NCBI GenBank assembly: GCA_030635405.1
Contig: DAOVZA010000056.1
Span: 1 to 9,008, forward strand
Reading direction: 5' to 3'
Origin: Desulfocapsa sp.
GTDB taxonomy: Bacteria; Desulfobacterota; Desulfobulbia; Desulfobulbales; Desulfocapsaceae
DNA length: 9,008 nt
Positions within the stretch are counted from its first letter, which is position 1, and every line of letters begins with the position of its first letter. The translations under genes were made by a program, and so were the position numbers. Positions 1 through 6,700 of this stretch are shown here, one piece after another. Below the pieces are notes generated by a model. That model searched no databases, had not been told where the DNA came from, and saw only the letters and a list, made by a program, of their open reading frames with translations.

Positions 1-1
1 G

Positions 2-94
2 ATGAATGAGATAGTGCCTGAAAGTGGCGGTGAAATAACAAAAAGAGACAACCGGACTTACGGTGTCGTATTGAGTGTTCGTAAATGTCTTTGA
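2..94 (+). CDS. Possible C-terminal end of an upstream protein (partial)
   Basis: This is the only plus-strand frame that stays open from the left edge. It runs 30 codons to a TGA at 92-94 and ends in the residues YGVVLSVRKCL; the other two forward frames hit stops within the first dozen bases. It finishes 21 bases before aroC, which is compatible with an upstream gene in the same operon. An ATG lies at position 2, but no start can be judged because the frame meets the edge of the window. The piece is too short to assign to a family and could be chance open frame. Confidence 0.35.
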   Translation: MNEIVPESGGEITKRDNRTYGVVLSVRKCL

Positions 95-106
95 ATATAA
101 AGTAAT

Positions 107-113
107 GAGGAAA
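107..113 (+). promoter_or_regulatory. Ribosome binding site of aroC
   Basis: A GAGGAAA purine run ends 2 bases before the ATG at 116, with its GAGG core ending 5 bases before it. It supports that ATG, which also gives the N-terminus expected for chorismate synthases (NNFGRMFRVSIFGESHG). Confidence 0.7.
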
Positions 114-115
114 GT

Positions 116-1093
116 ATGAATAATTTTGGTCGTATGTTTCGTGTTTCAATTTTTGGTGAAAGCCACGGTATTCAGATCGGTGTGGTAATTGATGGCTGTC
201 CTCCGGGAATTTCTCTCACTGAAGATGATCTGAAAAATGATTTTGCAAGACGTCGGGCAGGTGGTCGTGGCACAACTCCACGGATTGAACCAGATATTCC
301 AAGCATCGTTTCCGGAGTGTTTCAGGGAAAAACTACGGGAGCACCACTCACCATTGTTTTTGAAAATACTAATATTAAATCAGGTGACTACTCAAATCTT
401 TGGGATCAGCCACGACCGGGGCATGCTGACTATACATCTCAGCAGAAATATGACGGATTTAATGATCCCAGAGGCGGGGGGCATTTTTCAGGACGCATCA
501 CCCTTGGCATAGTTGCAGCAGGTGTAGTTGCTAAGAAAATCCTTGGCTCAACAACAGTTCATGCCACGCTCATTGAGGCAGGTGGCAGAAAAGATATTGC
601 AGCAGCTGTGGAGGAGGCAATCGAAACAAAAGATTCCATTGGTGGTCTTATTGAATGTCGCTGTGCAAATTTGCCAGTAGGTCTCGGAGAACCGTTTTTT
701 GACTCGGTTGAGGCGATGATTGCCCATATGGTTTTTGCAGTACCGGCAACCCGTGGAATTGAGTTCGGTTCAGGTTTTGCCTGTGCAAGCATGAAGGGAA
801 GTGAGCATAATGATTGTATCACCGATGAAGATGGGAAAACTGCTACAAACTTTGCCAGTGGAATCAATGGCGGAATAAGTAACGGGAATGATATCGTCTT
901 TAGGGTTCCCATAAAACCCACTTTCAGCATAGGTCTGCCCCAGGATACCTACAACTTTAAAGAAAAATCCGTTTCCACTCTTCTCATTGAGGGACGCCAC
1001 GATGTTTGCATCGCAATCAGGATTCCAGTGGTTATCGAATGCGCCACTGCCATTGCTCTTGCTGATTTAATGCTGCAGAACAGAAAGGGCTGA
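116..1093 (+). CDS. aroC: Chorismate synthase, short form
   Basis: AroC catalyses the last shikimate-pathway step, removing phosphate from EPSP to give chorismate; it needs reduced FMN and works in the cytoplasm. All three family signatures are visible: GESHG at residues 14-18 (His17, the family's catalytic N-terminal His), RPGHADYT at 100-107 (His103, the second catalytic His) with GGGHFSGR at 120-127, and RHDVCIAIR from 294. GGGHFSGR replaces the GGGRSSAR of the E. coli type; from memory the HFSGR version is common in clostridial-type enzymes. At 325 residues the protein is about 35 shorter than E. coli AroC (361). The loss appears to be mostly in the middle, after the IEAGGRKDI segment, plus a short C-terminus. 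No core signature is missing, so it is probably active. It converges with the minus-strand gene ending at 1109. Family assignment is very secure. Confidence 0.97.
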   Translation: MNNFGRMFRVSIFGESHGIQIGVVIDGCPPGISLTEDDLKNDFARRRAGGRGTTPRIEPDIPSIVSGVFQGKTTGAPLTIVFENTNIKSGDYSNLWDQPRPGHADYTSQQKYDGFNDPRGGGHFSGRITLGIVAAGVVAKKILGSTTVHATLIEAGGRKDIAAAVEEAIETKDSIGGLIECRCANLPVGLGEPFFDSVEAMIAHMVFAVPATRGIEFGSGFACASMKGSEHNDCITDEDGKTATNFASGINGGISNGNDIVFRVPIKPTFSIGLPQDTYNFKEKSVSTLLIEGRHDVCIAIRIPVVIECATAIALADLMLQNRKG

Positions 1094-1108
1094 TTTGCTG
1101 GATTGTGC

Positions 1109-1609
1109 TTAGGGTGATGGCTCAGCCTTTGGCTTTGCCAGTTTGTTACGCAGGATCCACGTTCCAATGGCCAGTAAAAAAAACAGTCCGCTGAGCCATA
1201 ATTGGGAGCGACCAAGTTCAGCAGGTCCCATGAGTGGAGGAACCATAAGTTTCCCCCATCGTTTATGCACCCACAAAGAGTATTCTTTCTCCAACTGGAA
1301 GGGTTGTTTTAACTCTCTATCCTTTGCAAATGCAAAATCAGTGGCCTCCAGGACAGTTTCTTCTCCTTTGTACAAAAAAGAGAAGACAGGAATCATGTGA
1401 GGTGATTTGCCTATTCTTTCAGTGGGGTCGGGTATGAATTTCAAAACAGTGGCCTCAATGGGCGAGTAGTCTCCGCTGATATCTTCAGTGAAAAATGTGG
1501 TGTTGATGCTTGTCCGAAAGAGCTGAGCCCCGTTAAATAGGAAAAAAATGGCAAGGAGAAGAAGGATCATTGATTTCTGGGGCTTTGTATCTGAGTTTTT
1601 ATTTTCCAT
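1109..1609 (-). CDS. Small two-helix membrane protein, DUF3592-like
   Basis: Function unknown. The 166-residue product has a hydrophobic helix at about residues 13-31 (after a short hydrophilic N-terminus), a soluble stretch of about 100 residues, a second helix at about 137-153, and a Lys/Pro-rich tail. The middle contains a likely beta-rich segment (IEATVLKF, then IPVFSFLYKGEET, then KEYSLWVHKRWGKLMVPPLMG). This resembles the DUF3592 build, in which a small beta domain sits between two helices and ends in a V-x-Y/H-P-like strand just before helix 2. By topology both termini would be on one side of the membrane and the domain on the other, but I cannot fix the orientation. The ATG at 1609 has only a weak GGAAT upstream. 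It lies 222 bases downstream of hrpB on the same strand and converges with aroC. The family call is tentative; that it is a real gene is likely. Confidence 0.75.
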   Translation of the reverse strand: MENKNSDTKPQKSMILLLLAIFFLFNGAQLFRTSINTTFFTEDISGDYSPIEATVLKFIPDPTERIGKSPHMIPVFSFLYKGEETVLEATDFAFAKDRELKQPFQLEKEYSLWVHKRWGKLMVPPLMGPAELGRSQLWLSGLFFLLAIGTWILRNKLAKPKAEPSP

Positions 1610-1796
1610 TTGGAGACTATTCCATAAATAGGTATCCCATGGGAATAAAAATCTGTACTGAAGTAAAAAAAAGTTTCCATTGGTTTAAGAAATCGTGAAA
1701 ATAATCTCACTCTTCCAGTTTTGCTGATAAGTGGGTATTCCAAAGATGGGGTCCCGGTGGATGAAGACAAACCAGGTGGCTTTATGACAAATTCTG

Positions 1797-1828
1797 TTCA
1801 ATTTGAGGATCTGCGGGATCCGCTTGAA
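1797..1828 (-). terminator. Weak hairpin just past the hrpB stop
   Basis: Three bases past the hrpB stop lies an imperfect inverted repeat. The outer arms are TTCAA (1797-1801) and TTGAA (1824-1828); the inner arms are GGATC (1807-1811) and GATCC (1817-1821). An alternative small stem GCGG/CCGC uses 1813-1823. No U-run follows on the minus strand, so it is not a textbook intrinsic terminator. It may only limit 3' decay, or be chance. Confidence 0.25.
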
Positions 1829-1831
1829 ACA

Positions 1832-4348
1832 TTATTGATTTGATCGTCTGTATTGTTTTCGAGGTTTACAACGTGCGGTTGCCTGGGCAACAAGTGGATC
1901 GTCTGGCCAGTAATGCTTTGGATAGCGTCCAGCAAGTTCTTTTTTGACAGCTGGATAAGTATTTTTCCAGAATGAAGCAAGGTCGGAAGTTACCTGGACG
2001 GGACGTCTGGCAGGAGAGAGAAGGTGAATAAGAACCGGAAGTTTCCCATTATAAAAAGTGGGAGTTTCGGTGGCGCCAAACATTTCCTGCAGACGAACGG
2101 CTAACACGGGAGCTTCTCCCGGCAGGTATTGAAGTTTGATGTTTGAGCCACTCGGTGCCTGATAGTGGCTTGGAAGCAGGTGGTCTAGCTCCTGCTGTTT
2201 TTTCCAGGGGAGCAGGGACAGGATGATGCTGTAAATGTCGAGTTTCCTAAGCTGTTTTAGGCTTTTAATAGAATCAAGATATGGGCTTAACCATAAGAGG
2301 TCCTGTAGAAGAGTATTATTGGAAACATCAGGCCATTGCGTAGGGTCAATGCTGTGTGCAGTCTCCATTCTTGCCTGAAGTTCCAGGCTTTTCTTTTGCC
2401 AGTTTAGACATTTGATTCCACTTTGTACGATCCCTTCAAGAAGACAATCTTTGATTCGCTCAGGATCAGGATTAGAAAGGAGTTTTGTGGAAATTTCAAG
2501 ACTTTCCAGAAAAAGAACTGAGACACTCTCAATCTTCGAATTTTTCCATACGATTCTGTCGGCATTTGTCAGTAAATGGGTGTGGTTCTTGGTGATATCG
2601 TCTTTGCTAAGTACTGCGCCCAGAAAGATACGTCCATGTTTTGTACCACCATCAACGTTTGCTGCCACAAGATAATCGGCTTGGTGCAGATGATCTCCTT
2701 CGGGGAGAATAACACCACGTCCAGAGGCCAGTACGTGCTGTTTTGACTCCATCTTTCTCATGGCAATACGATCTGGATAGGCAATAGCCAGAAGGTTTCC
2801 CGATTCATGGAATTCCGCTGGTACAGGCTTTTTATCACCTATCTTTAAAATACGCTGATACTGGCCAGCTTCCCTGAGAATGCCGGCGCAGAGTGATGAA
2901 TCTGCACCACGAGCTTGAATCGTCGCTGCTCCTTCCTCTTCAAAAACTTTTAGAATATCCAGTCGATCTTCAATGTCAGCACTTTGATGATCTCTCTTGC
3001 CCCGAAACAGATCACGATTTTGCAAAAGAGCAGCCAGGCGACAGGCGAGTACACCATGGCCCTGTTCGTGCCCATGTATCAACATTACAGCCAGGCGCGG
3101 ATGTAATGGCAGGGATGCAATTTTTTTTCCGATATTTGTCAGTATTCCTTTTGTGTCAATCGCTCCTATTCGTGTAAGCAGATCTTGAGCTTGCCTGATA
3201 GCACCTTCCCGTGGCGGGTCAAGCCACTTTAGCTCTGTTGGGTTCGACACACCCCAGTGTAAAAGCTCCAGCAGTAAAGGAGCAAGGTCTGCACCGATGA
3301 TTTCAGGAGCCAGGAAATCGGGTCTTGAGTGATGCTCGTTTTCAAGCCACATGCGATGGCAAATTCCTGGCCCAAGACGGCCTGCACGGCCAGTACGTTG
3401 TTCAGCTGAGGCTTTGGAAATCGGTACAGTACGAAGAGAAGTCAATCCGGTTGCAGGAGAAAACTGAGGGACTTTCATGAGTCCCGAATCAATAACAACA
3501 CTCACGCCTTCAATGGTGAGACTGGTCTCGGCAATGGGTGTGGCCAGGCTTACCCTTCTTTTATCACTTGTTGCGAAGATTCTATCTTGTTGCTTTTGTG
3601 GCAGATTACCATATAGGGGAAGGCAGAGGACATCTGCTGTGATTTTCCTCTGTACTGCTTTGATTTCACCCGCACCGGGAAGAAAGACCAGGGTATCACC
3701 AGAATCCTGAGCAAGAGAATGATGAATAGCCTTCACTACACGTGGAATAAAATAATCTGAAGAGGATCGTGACATATAATGAGTCGTCACTGGAAAACAG
3801 GATCCTTCTCCTCTGATCATAGCCGATTTGCCAAGGATGTCAGCCACCCGGATACTATCCATTGTGGCAGACATAACCATGACTTTAAGATCATCACGAA
3901 GCTCCAGAATATCCATACAAAGAGCAAGTGCCAGATCCGATTGAATGGAGCGAAGATGGAACTCATCAAAGATGACCAGTCCTACACCGGGAAGTTCAGG
4001 ATCATTCTGGATCATCCTGATGAAGATTCCCTCAGTTACCACTTCAATTCTGCTGTCTTTGCTGACTTTTTTGTCAAAGCGAATGCGATACCCTATTGTC
4101 CCTCCAAGAGCATCACTGGCAAGATCACTCATTCGTTTGGCAGCCATACGGGCCGCAAGGCGCCTTGGTTCAAGCATTATAATTTTTTTCCCGGCAAGCC
4201 ACGGCTCATCGAGAAGAGTTAATGGTACAATTGTGGTTTTTCCGGAACCGGGATCAGCAGAAAGAACAACGGATTGATTTGTGGAAAGCTTATCCTTGAT
4301 CTCCTTAAGAATAGGATGGATCGGGAACTTGGGCAGGCTGTATTTCAT
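1832..4348 (-). CDS. hrpB: ATP-dependent DEAH-box RNA helicase HrpB
   Basis: HrpB is a bacterial DEAH/RHA-type helicase, assumed to unwind RNA with ATP; its cellular task is poorly defined. Numbering is from the ATG at 4348 (838 residues; E. coli HrpB is about 809). Visible in order: Walker A PGSGKTT (33-39), motif Ia EPRRLAA (about 60-66), motif II DEFH (128-131, the usual HrpB variant of DEAH), motif III SAT (160-162), the ATP-sensing QRTGRAGR (317-324), a helicase-associated region, and the HrpB-specific C-terminal domain with LLSPARRP (about 776), DLASFW (about 789) and RYPKHYWPDDP (about 808). The frame also allows GTG at 4372, directly after the folA stop, adding eight residues (PFEHHQK-like). 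I prefer the ATG because MKYSLPKFPIHPIL matches the start of the family, although neither start has a strong binding site. It is 24 bases downstream of folA, so co-transcription is likely. All motifs are intact. Confidence 0.96.
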   Translation of the reverse strand: MKYSLPKFPIHPILKEIKDKLSTNQSVVLSADPGSGKTTIVPLTLLDEPWLAGKKIIMLEPRRLAARMAAKRMSDLASDALGGTIGYRIRFDKKVSKDSRIEVVTEGIFIRMIQNDPELPGVGLVIFDEFHLRSIQSDLALALCMDILELRDDLKVMVMSATMDSIRVADILGKSAMIRGEGSCFPVTTHYMSRSSSDYFIPRVVKAIHHSLAQDSGDTLVFLPGAGEIKAVQRKITADVLCLPLYGNLPQKQQDRIFATSDKRRVSLATPIAETSLTIEGVSVVIDSGLMKVPQFSPATGLTSLRTVPISKASAEQRTGRAGRLGPGICHRMWLENEHHSRPDFLAPEIIGADLAPLLLELLHWGVSNPTELKWLDPPREGAIRQAQDLLTRIGAIDTKGILTNIGKKIASLPLHPRLAVMLIHGHEQGHGVLACRLAALLQNRDLFRGKRDHQSADIEDRLDILKVFEEEGAATIQARGADSSLCAGILREAGQYQRILKIGDKKPVPAEFHESGNLLAIAYPDRIAMRKMESKQHVLASGRGVILPEGDHLHQADYLVAANVDGGTKHGRIFLGAVLSKDDITKNHTHLLTNADRIVWKNSKIESVSVLFLESLEISTKLLSNPDPERIKDCLLEGIVQSGIKCLNWQKKSLELQARMETAHSIDPTQWPDVSNNTLLQDLLWLSPYLDSIKSLKQLRKLDIYSIILSLLPWKKQQELDHLLPSHYQAPSGSNIKLQYLPGEAPVLAVRLQEMFGATETPTFYNGKLPVLIHLLSPARRPVQVTSDLASFWKNTYPAVKKELAGRYPKHYWPDDPLVAQATARCKPRKQYRRSNQ

Positions 4349-4372
4349 CTTCTGGTGATGCTCAAAAGGCAC

Positions 4373-4849
4373 TTATTTACGCTGATACCGATAGAGAGTA
4401 AAAAGATCATTTTTACCCATTGGTTCCTTTGACGTTTCCCGGAAATCTTCTGCAGAAATTTGTGGGAAAAAAGCATCTCCCTCATACTCATCATTAAGAA
4501 CCGATAACAGAATACTGTCTGCTGCTTTTATTATGGCTTCTTTATAGATACTTGCTCCACCAATAATAAAGACTTTTTGATGGTTGCTGCAGCATCCAAT
4601 TGCCTCGTCCAGACTTTTTGCGATCCTGCCTTCTGGAATGTGAAAGTCATTGTTTCTGCTAAGTACCACATTGAAGCGTTTTGTGAGTGGACATCCTATT
4701 GATTCATAGGTTCTTCTTCCCATGATAACGGCATGTCCAATGGTGGTTTTTTTGAAAAACTGCATCTCTTCCGGAATATGCCAGGGTATAGTGTTTTTGT
4801 ATCCTATGACTCTATTTTGGGCCATTGCTGCAATTAGAATGAGTTCCAT
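4373..4849 (-). CDS. folA: Dihydrofolate reductase
   Basis: This enzyme reduces dihydrofolate to tetrahydrofolate with NADPH in the cytoplasm, keeping one-carbon metabolism and thymidylate synthesis supplied; trimethoprim is the classic inhibitor of the family. The 158-residue length is normal (E. coli 159). Visible: N-terminal LIAAMAQNRVIG, then PWHIPEE at 22-28, where Glu28 sits at the place of E. coli Asp27 (Glu is an accepted acid here, as in vertebrate enzymes). MGRRTYESIG (43-52) forms the cofactor-binding segment. Arg58 matches E. coli Arg57, which binds the folate glutamate. IIGGASIY (95-102) holds the conserved Gly-Gly. Ser116 stands where E. coli has Thr113. The ATG at 4849 has no clear Shine-Dalgarno sequence, but no other start fits the family. 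It is first of a minus-strand pair with hrpB and is transcribed away from the zinc-ribbon gene at 5019. Confidence 0.96.
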   Translation of the reverse strand: MELILIAAMAQNRVIGYKNTIPWHIPEEMQFFKKTTIGHAVIMGRRTYESIGCPLTKRFNVVLSRNNDFHIPEGRIAKSLDEAIGCCSNHQKVFIIGGASIYKEAIIKAADSILLSVLNDEYEGDAFFPQISAEDFRETSKEPMGKNDLFTLYRYQRK

Positions 4850-5018
4850 AGTGATATGTGGAGCCAGGTTTTAAGAAAAAAAAGAAAAAAACAGGCAGAG
4901 GTACTGTTTTTACTGTATTTTAGTTATGCTTTTGTACTACACTCTATCAATATACCCGTTTTAAATCCCTCTTACCGTAACTTTATCCAGGTTAGAGTCC
5001 AACAACGTGGAGGTTGTT
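4850..5018. promoter_or_regulatory. Divergent intergenic region with promoters for folA-hrpB and the zinc-ribbon gene
   Basis: These 169 bases separate two genes that are read away from each other, so promoters for both directions should lie here. The region is AT-rich. On the plus strand it contains an A-rich run at about 4874-4891 (two blocks of A separated by G), which is a T-run in the folA leader. A weak sigma70-like pair for the rightward gene is TTTACT (4909-4914) and TGTACT (4933-4938), 18 bases apart and four of six matches each. I would not rely on it. No convincing operator or riboswitch is visible. Confidence 0.45.
5007..5013 (+). promoter_or_regulatory. Ribosome binding site that fixes the start at 5019
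   Basis: GTGGAGG ends 5 bases before the ATG at 5019. The in-frame GTG at 5007 is part of this site, so the longer reading that starts MEVV is unlikely. Starting at 5019 gives MNIDCPHC, the usual beginning of MJ0042-type zinc-finger proteins. Confidence 0.8.
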
Positions 5019-6635
5019 ATGAATATAGATTGTCCCCATTGCGGGGTGCAAGGTTCTGTTGATGATTCTTTTGCCGGAAGAAAACTGCGTTGTCCCGAAT
5101 GCAGTAAGGTGTTTATAGTTGCTGAAGAGTTTCTTCCAGAAGTTGATGATATTAGTACTGTGCGTCAGGAAAAACTGGATGATGAAAATCAAATTACCGC
5201 TGAATTAGATGAAACAACGATTCCGGAAGAAGAAGTAGTTGCAGAGACTGAGGAGACTGAGGTAACACCAGAAGTCCTGGATGAACCTGAAGAGGAAGAA
5301 ACAATTTCCGTCGAAGACGATTCCGGGATGGCAGAGTGCTCAGTCTGTAAGCAGTCTTTTGTCTCTGAATTGATGATTAACGTTGATTCGAAACTTTATT
5401 GTGCTCTGTGCCAGCCAGATTTTGATGATGAGGGACTCGATTTTTCTGATGAAGAAGAATCCGATGAACTTCTTCAAATGATGGAAGAAACAGATACCCC
5501 TGATGATGCTGATGATCTCAATTTGATGGATGAATTGAGCGAAGAAGAAGATGATGATGAAGAGACCAGTGAAATTCTGGCTCTAATGGATGATGGGAAA
5601 GAAGGCGAGGATGAAGATAATGATTTCGGCCTCAAGTCCTGCGCTGGATGCGGAGAGGCTTTTCATCCTGATTTTATGGAACAGGTTGGCTCTGATTATT
5701 ATTGTGCACTTTGTGATCCAGGTGATTGTGAAGCAGAAGAGAAGGTAATTGAGGACACGGAAGTAACAGAAGAAAGCGATAGTGAAATCGATGCTGCTGA
5801 CAAGTCTTATGATGAGGTAGAGGATACTGATCTTGAAACCGAAGAGGTCGAATTTATAAGCGATACAGACTTTAGTGTTGGAGAGCTAATAAAAGAAGCA
5901 TGGCAACAGGTCAAGGGAGTGAAAGGCACTATCTGGGGGGCAATGCTTGTCTTGATTCTGACTGTTTCTGCTTTTACTTTTGGTGGAATGGCGGCTTCTC
6001 AAAGCCTTGGTGAAGGAGGTAACACAGCAACAGTAGCTGGTATTAATCTGGGCTCTCAACTGATTGGAAACTGGCTTTCCATGCTTATGACCGGTGGCAT
6101 TATGCTAATTGGTGTTCGACACGCTCTTGGGCAGCGAGTGAGTTGGCGGATGGTTTTTGCAGGTTTTTCCAAATGGTTGTCCATGACCATAGCCATAGTT
6201 CTGCAAACCGTTCTTGTTCTAATCGGTTTTATGCTTCTTATAATCCCTGGAATATATCTTACAATTGGATATGCACTGGCCTTGCCGCTTATTCTTGATA
6301 AGGGAATGGGGCCATGGGAGGCCCTTGAGGCTTCACGCAAAGCGATTCACAAAAAATGGTGGACTGTGTTTGGGCTGTATGTTGTGATGACACTCTTTGC
6401 CATGATTGCGACTATTCCTGCTGGTCTTGGGTTGATCTGGGTTATTCCAATGTATTTTGTACTCATCGGAGTTCTCTATGTACGGTTCTTTGGCAGTGGT
6501 GAAATCGTGGACGAAGATCTGCTGATGGAAGAAGAAGTCGAAGTTGAAGATGACCTTGAGGAAGAATTTTCTGAAGAAACAGAAGAGGAACAGGACGATA
6601 TTTCCGAGGTGACTGAAGAGGCAGATAAAAAGTAA
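5019..6635 (+). CDS. Zinc-ribbon, acidic-linker, polytopic membrane protein (MJ0042-type N-terminus)
   Basis: Function unknown. The 538 residues fall into clear blocks. Residues 1-34 are an MJ0042-type zinc finger: Cys5, Cys8, Cys25, Cys28. A Glu/Asp-rich linker follows to about 105. A second ribbon has Cys107, 110, 128, 131; after another acidic stretch (about 135-200) a third has Cys208, 211, 229, 232. Ribbons two and three share the pattern CxxC-x17-CALC followed by x-P, both with YCALC, so they look like an internal duplication. After more acidic linker comes a membrane domain from about 305 to 490 with five or six helices, including LLIIPGIYLTIGYALALPLIL and a PWEALEASRKAIHKKWW segment. 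This resembles membrane domains of YciC/DUF975-like proteins. A tail of about 45 residues is roughly half Glu/Asp. No signal peptide is seen, so the ribbons are probably cytoplasmic. Metal binding and a role in protein or nucleic-acid contact are inference. It starts a plus-strand series after a divergent promoter region. Confidence 0.9.
   Translation: MNIDCPHCGVQGSVDDSFAGRKLRCPECSKVFIVAEEFLPEVDDISTVRQEKLDDENQITAELDETTIPEEEVVAETEETEVTPEVLDEPEEEETISVEDDSGMAECSVCKQSFVSELMINVDSKLYCALCQPDFDDEGLDFSDEEESDELLQMMEETDTPDDADDLNLMDELSEEEDDDEETSEILALMDDGKEGEDEDNDFGLKSCAGCGEAFHPDFMEQVGSDYYCALCDPGDCEAEEKVIEDTEVTEESDSEIDAADKSYDEVEDTDLETEEVEFISDTDFSVGELIKEAWQQVKGVKGTIWGAMLVLILTVSAFTFGGMAASQSLGEGGNTATVAGINLGSQLIGNWLSMLMTGGIMLIGVRHALGQRVSWRMVFAGFSKWLSMTIAIVLQTVLVLIGFMLLIIPGIYLTIGYALALPLILDKGMGPWEALEASRKAIHKKWWTVFGLYVVMTLFAMIATIPAGLGLIWVIPMYFVLIGVLYVRFFGSGEIVDEDLLMEEEVEVEDDLEEEFSEETEEEQDDISEVTEEADKK
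5244..5261 (+). repeat. Two tandem copies of a 9-base unit inside the acidic linker
   Basis: GAGACTGAG occurs twice back to back (5244-5252 and 5253-5261), in frame, coding Glu-Thr-Glu twice. It suggests that the acidic linker grows by small in-frame slippage events. Confidence 0.6.
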
Positions 6636-6640
6636 AATTC

Positions 6641-6680
6641 CGTGTCATACCGGACATGAGGGTGTGATTTGTTTTGTACG
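6641..6680 (+). terminator. Weak hairpin between the zinc-ribbon gene and the transporter gene
   Basis: CGTGTC (6641-6646) pairs with GACATG (6653-6658) around a six-base loop, with one G-U pair. A T-rich stretch (ATTTGTTTTG) follows only about 8 bases later, so this is at most a leaky terminator. If active, it would partly separate the transporter gene from the gene before it. Confidence 0.25.
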
Positions 6681-6688
6681 AGAGCAGC

Positions 6689-6693
6689 AGGAG
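6689..6693 (+). promoter_or_regulatory. Ribosome binding site that fixes the transporter start at 6701
   Basis: AGGAG lies 7 bases before the ATG at 6701. The frame could be extended to a TTG at 6674, but that would put this site inside the coding region and add a hydrophilic YESSRRLE stretch before a normal first helix. Confidence 0.75.
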
Positions 6694-6700
6694 ATTGGAA

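Noticed and set aside
559..930. Open frame of 123 codons on the minus strand inside aroC
   Set aside because: It lies fully antisense to a secure aroC, and its translation has no recognisable motif or binding site.
949..1215. Minus-strand open frame spanning the aroC end and the neighbouring gene
   Set aside because: It overlaps two better supported genes in another frame and has no family features.
1635..1644. Ten-base perfect palindrome TCCCATGGGA upstream of the DUF3592-like gene
   Set aside because: A single short palindrome with mismatches on both sides; there is no second copy in the window and no reason to call it an operator.
1567..1770. 67-codon minus-strand frame in the gap between hrpB and the DUF3592-like gene
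   Set aside because: It has no clear ribosome binding site, overlaps the start of the real gene, and its translation resembles translated AT-rich spacer.
3779..4222. 147-codon plus-strand frame inside hrpB
   Set aside because: Antisense to the conserved helicase core, which is clearly the coding strand; no motif of its own.
4856..5062. 68-codon plus-strand frame across the divergent region
   Set aside because: It begins in the intergenic A-rich tract and runs out of frame into the zinc-ribbon gene; the product is low-complexity lysine followed by unremarkable sequence.
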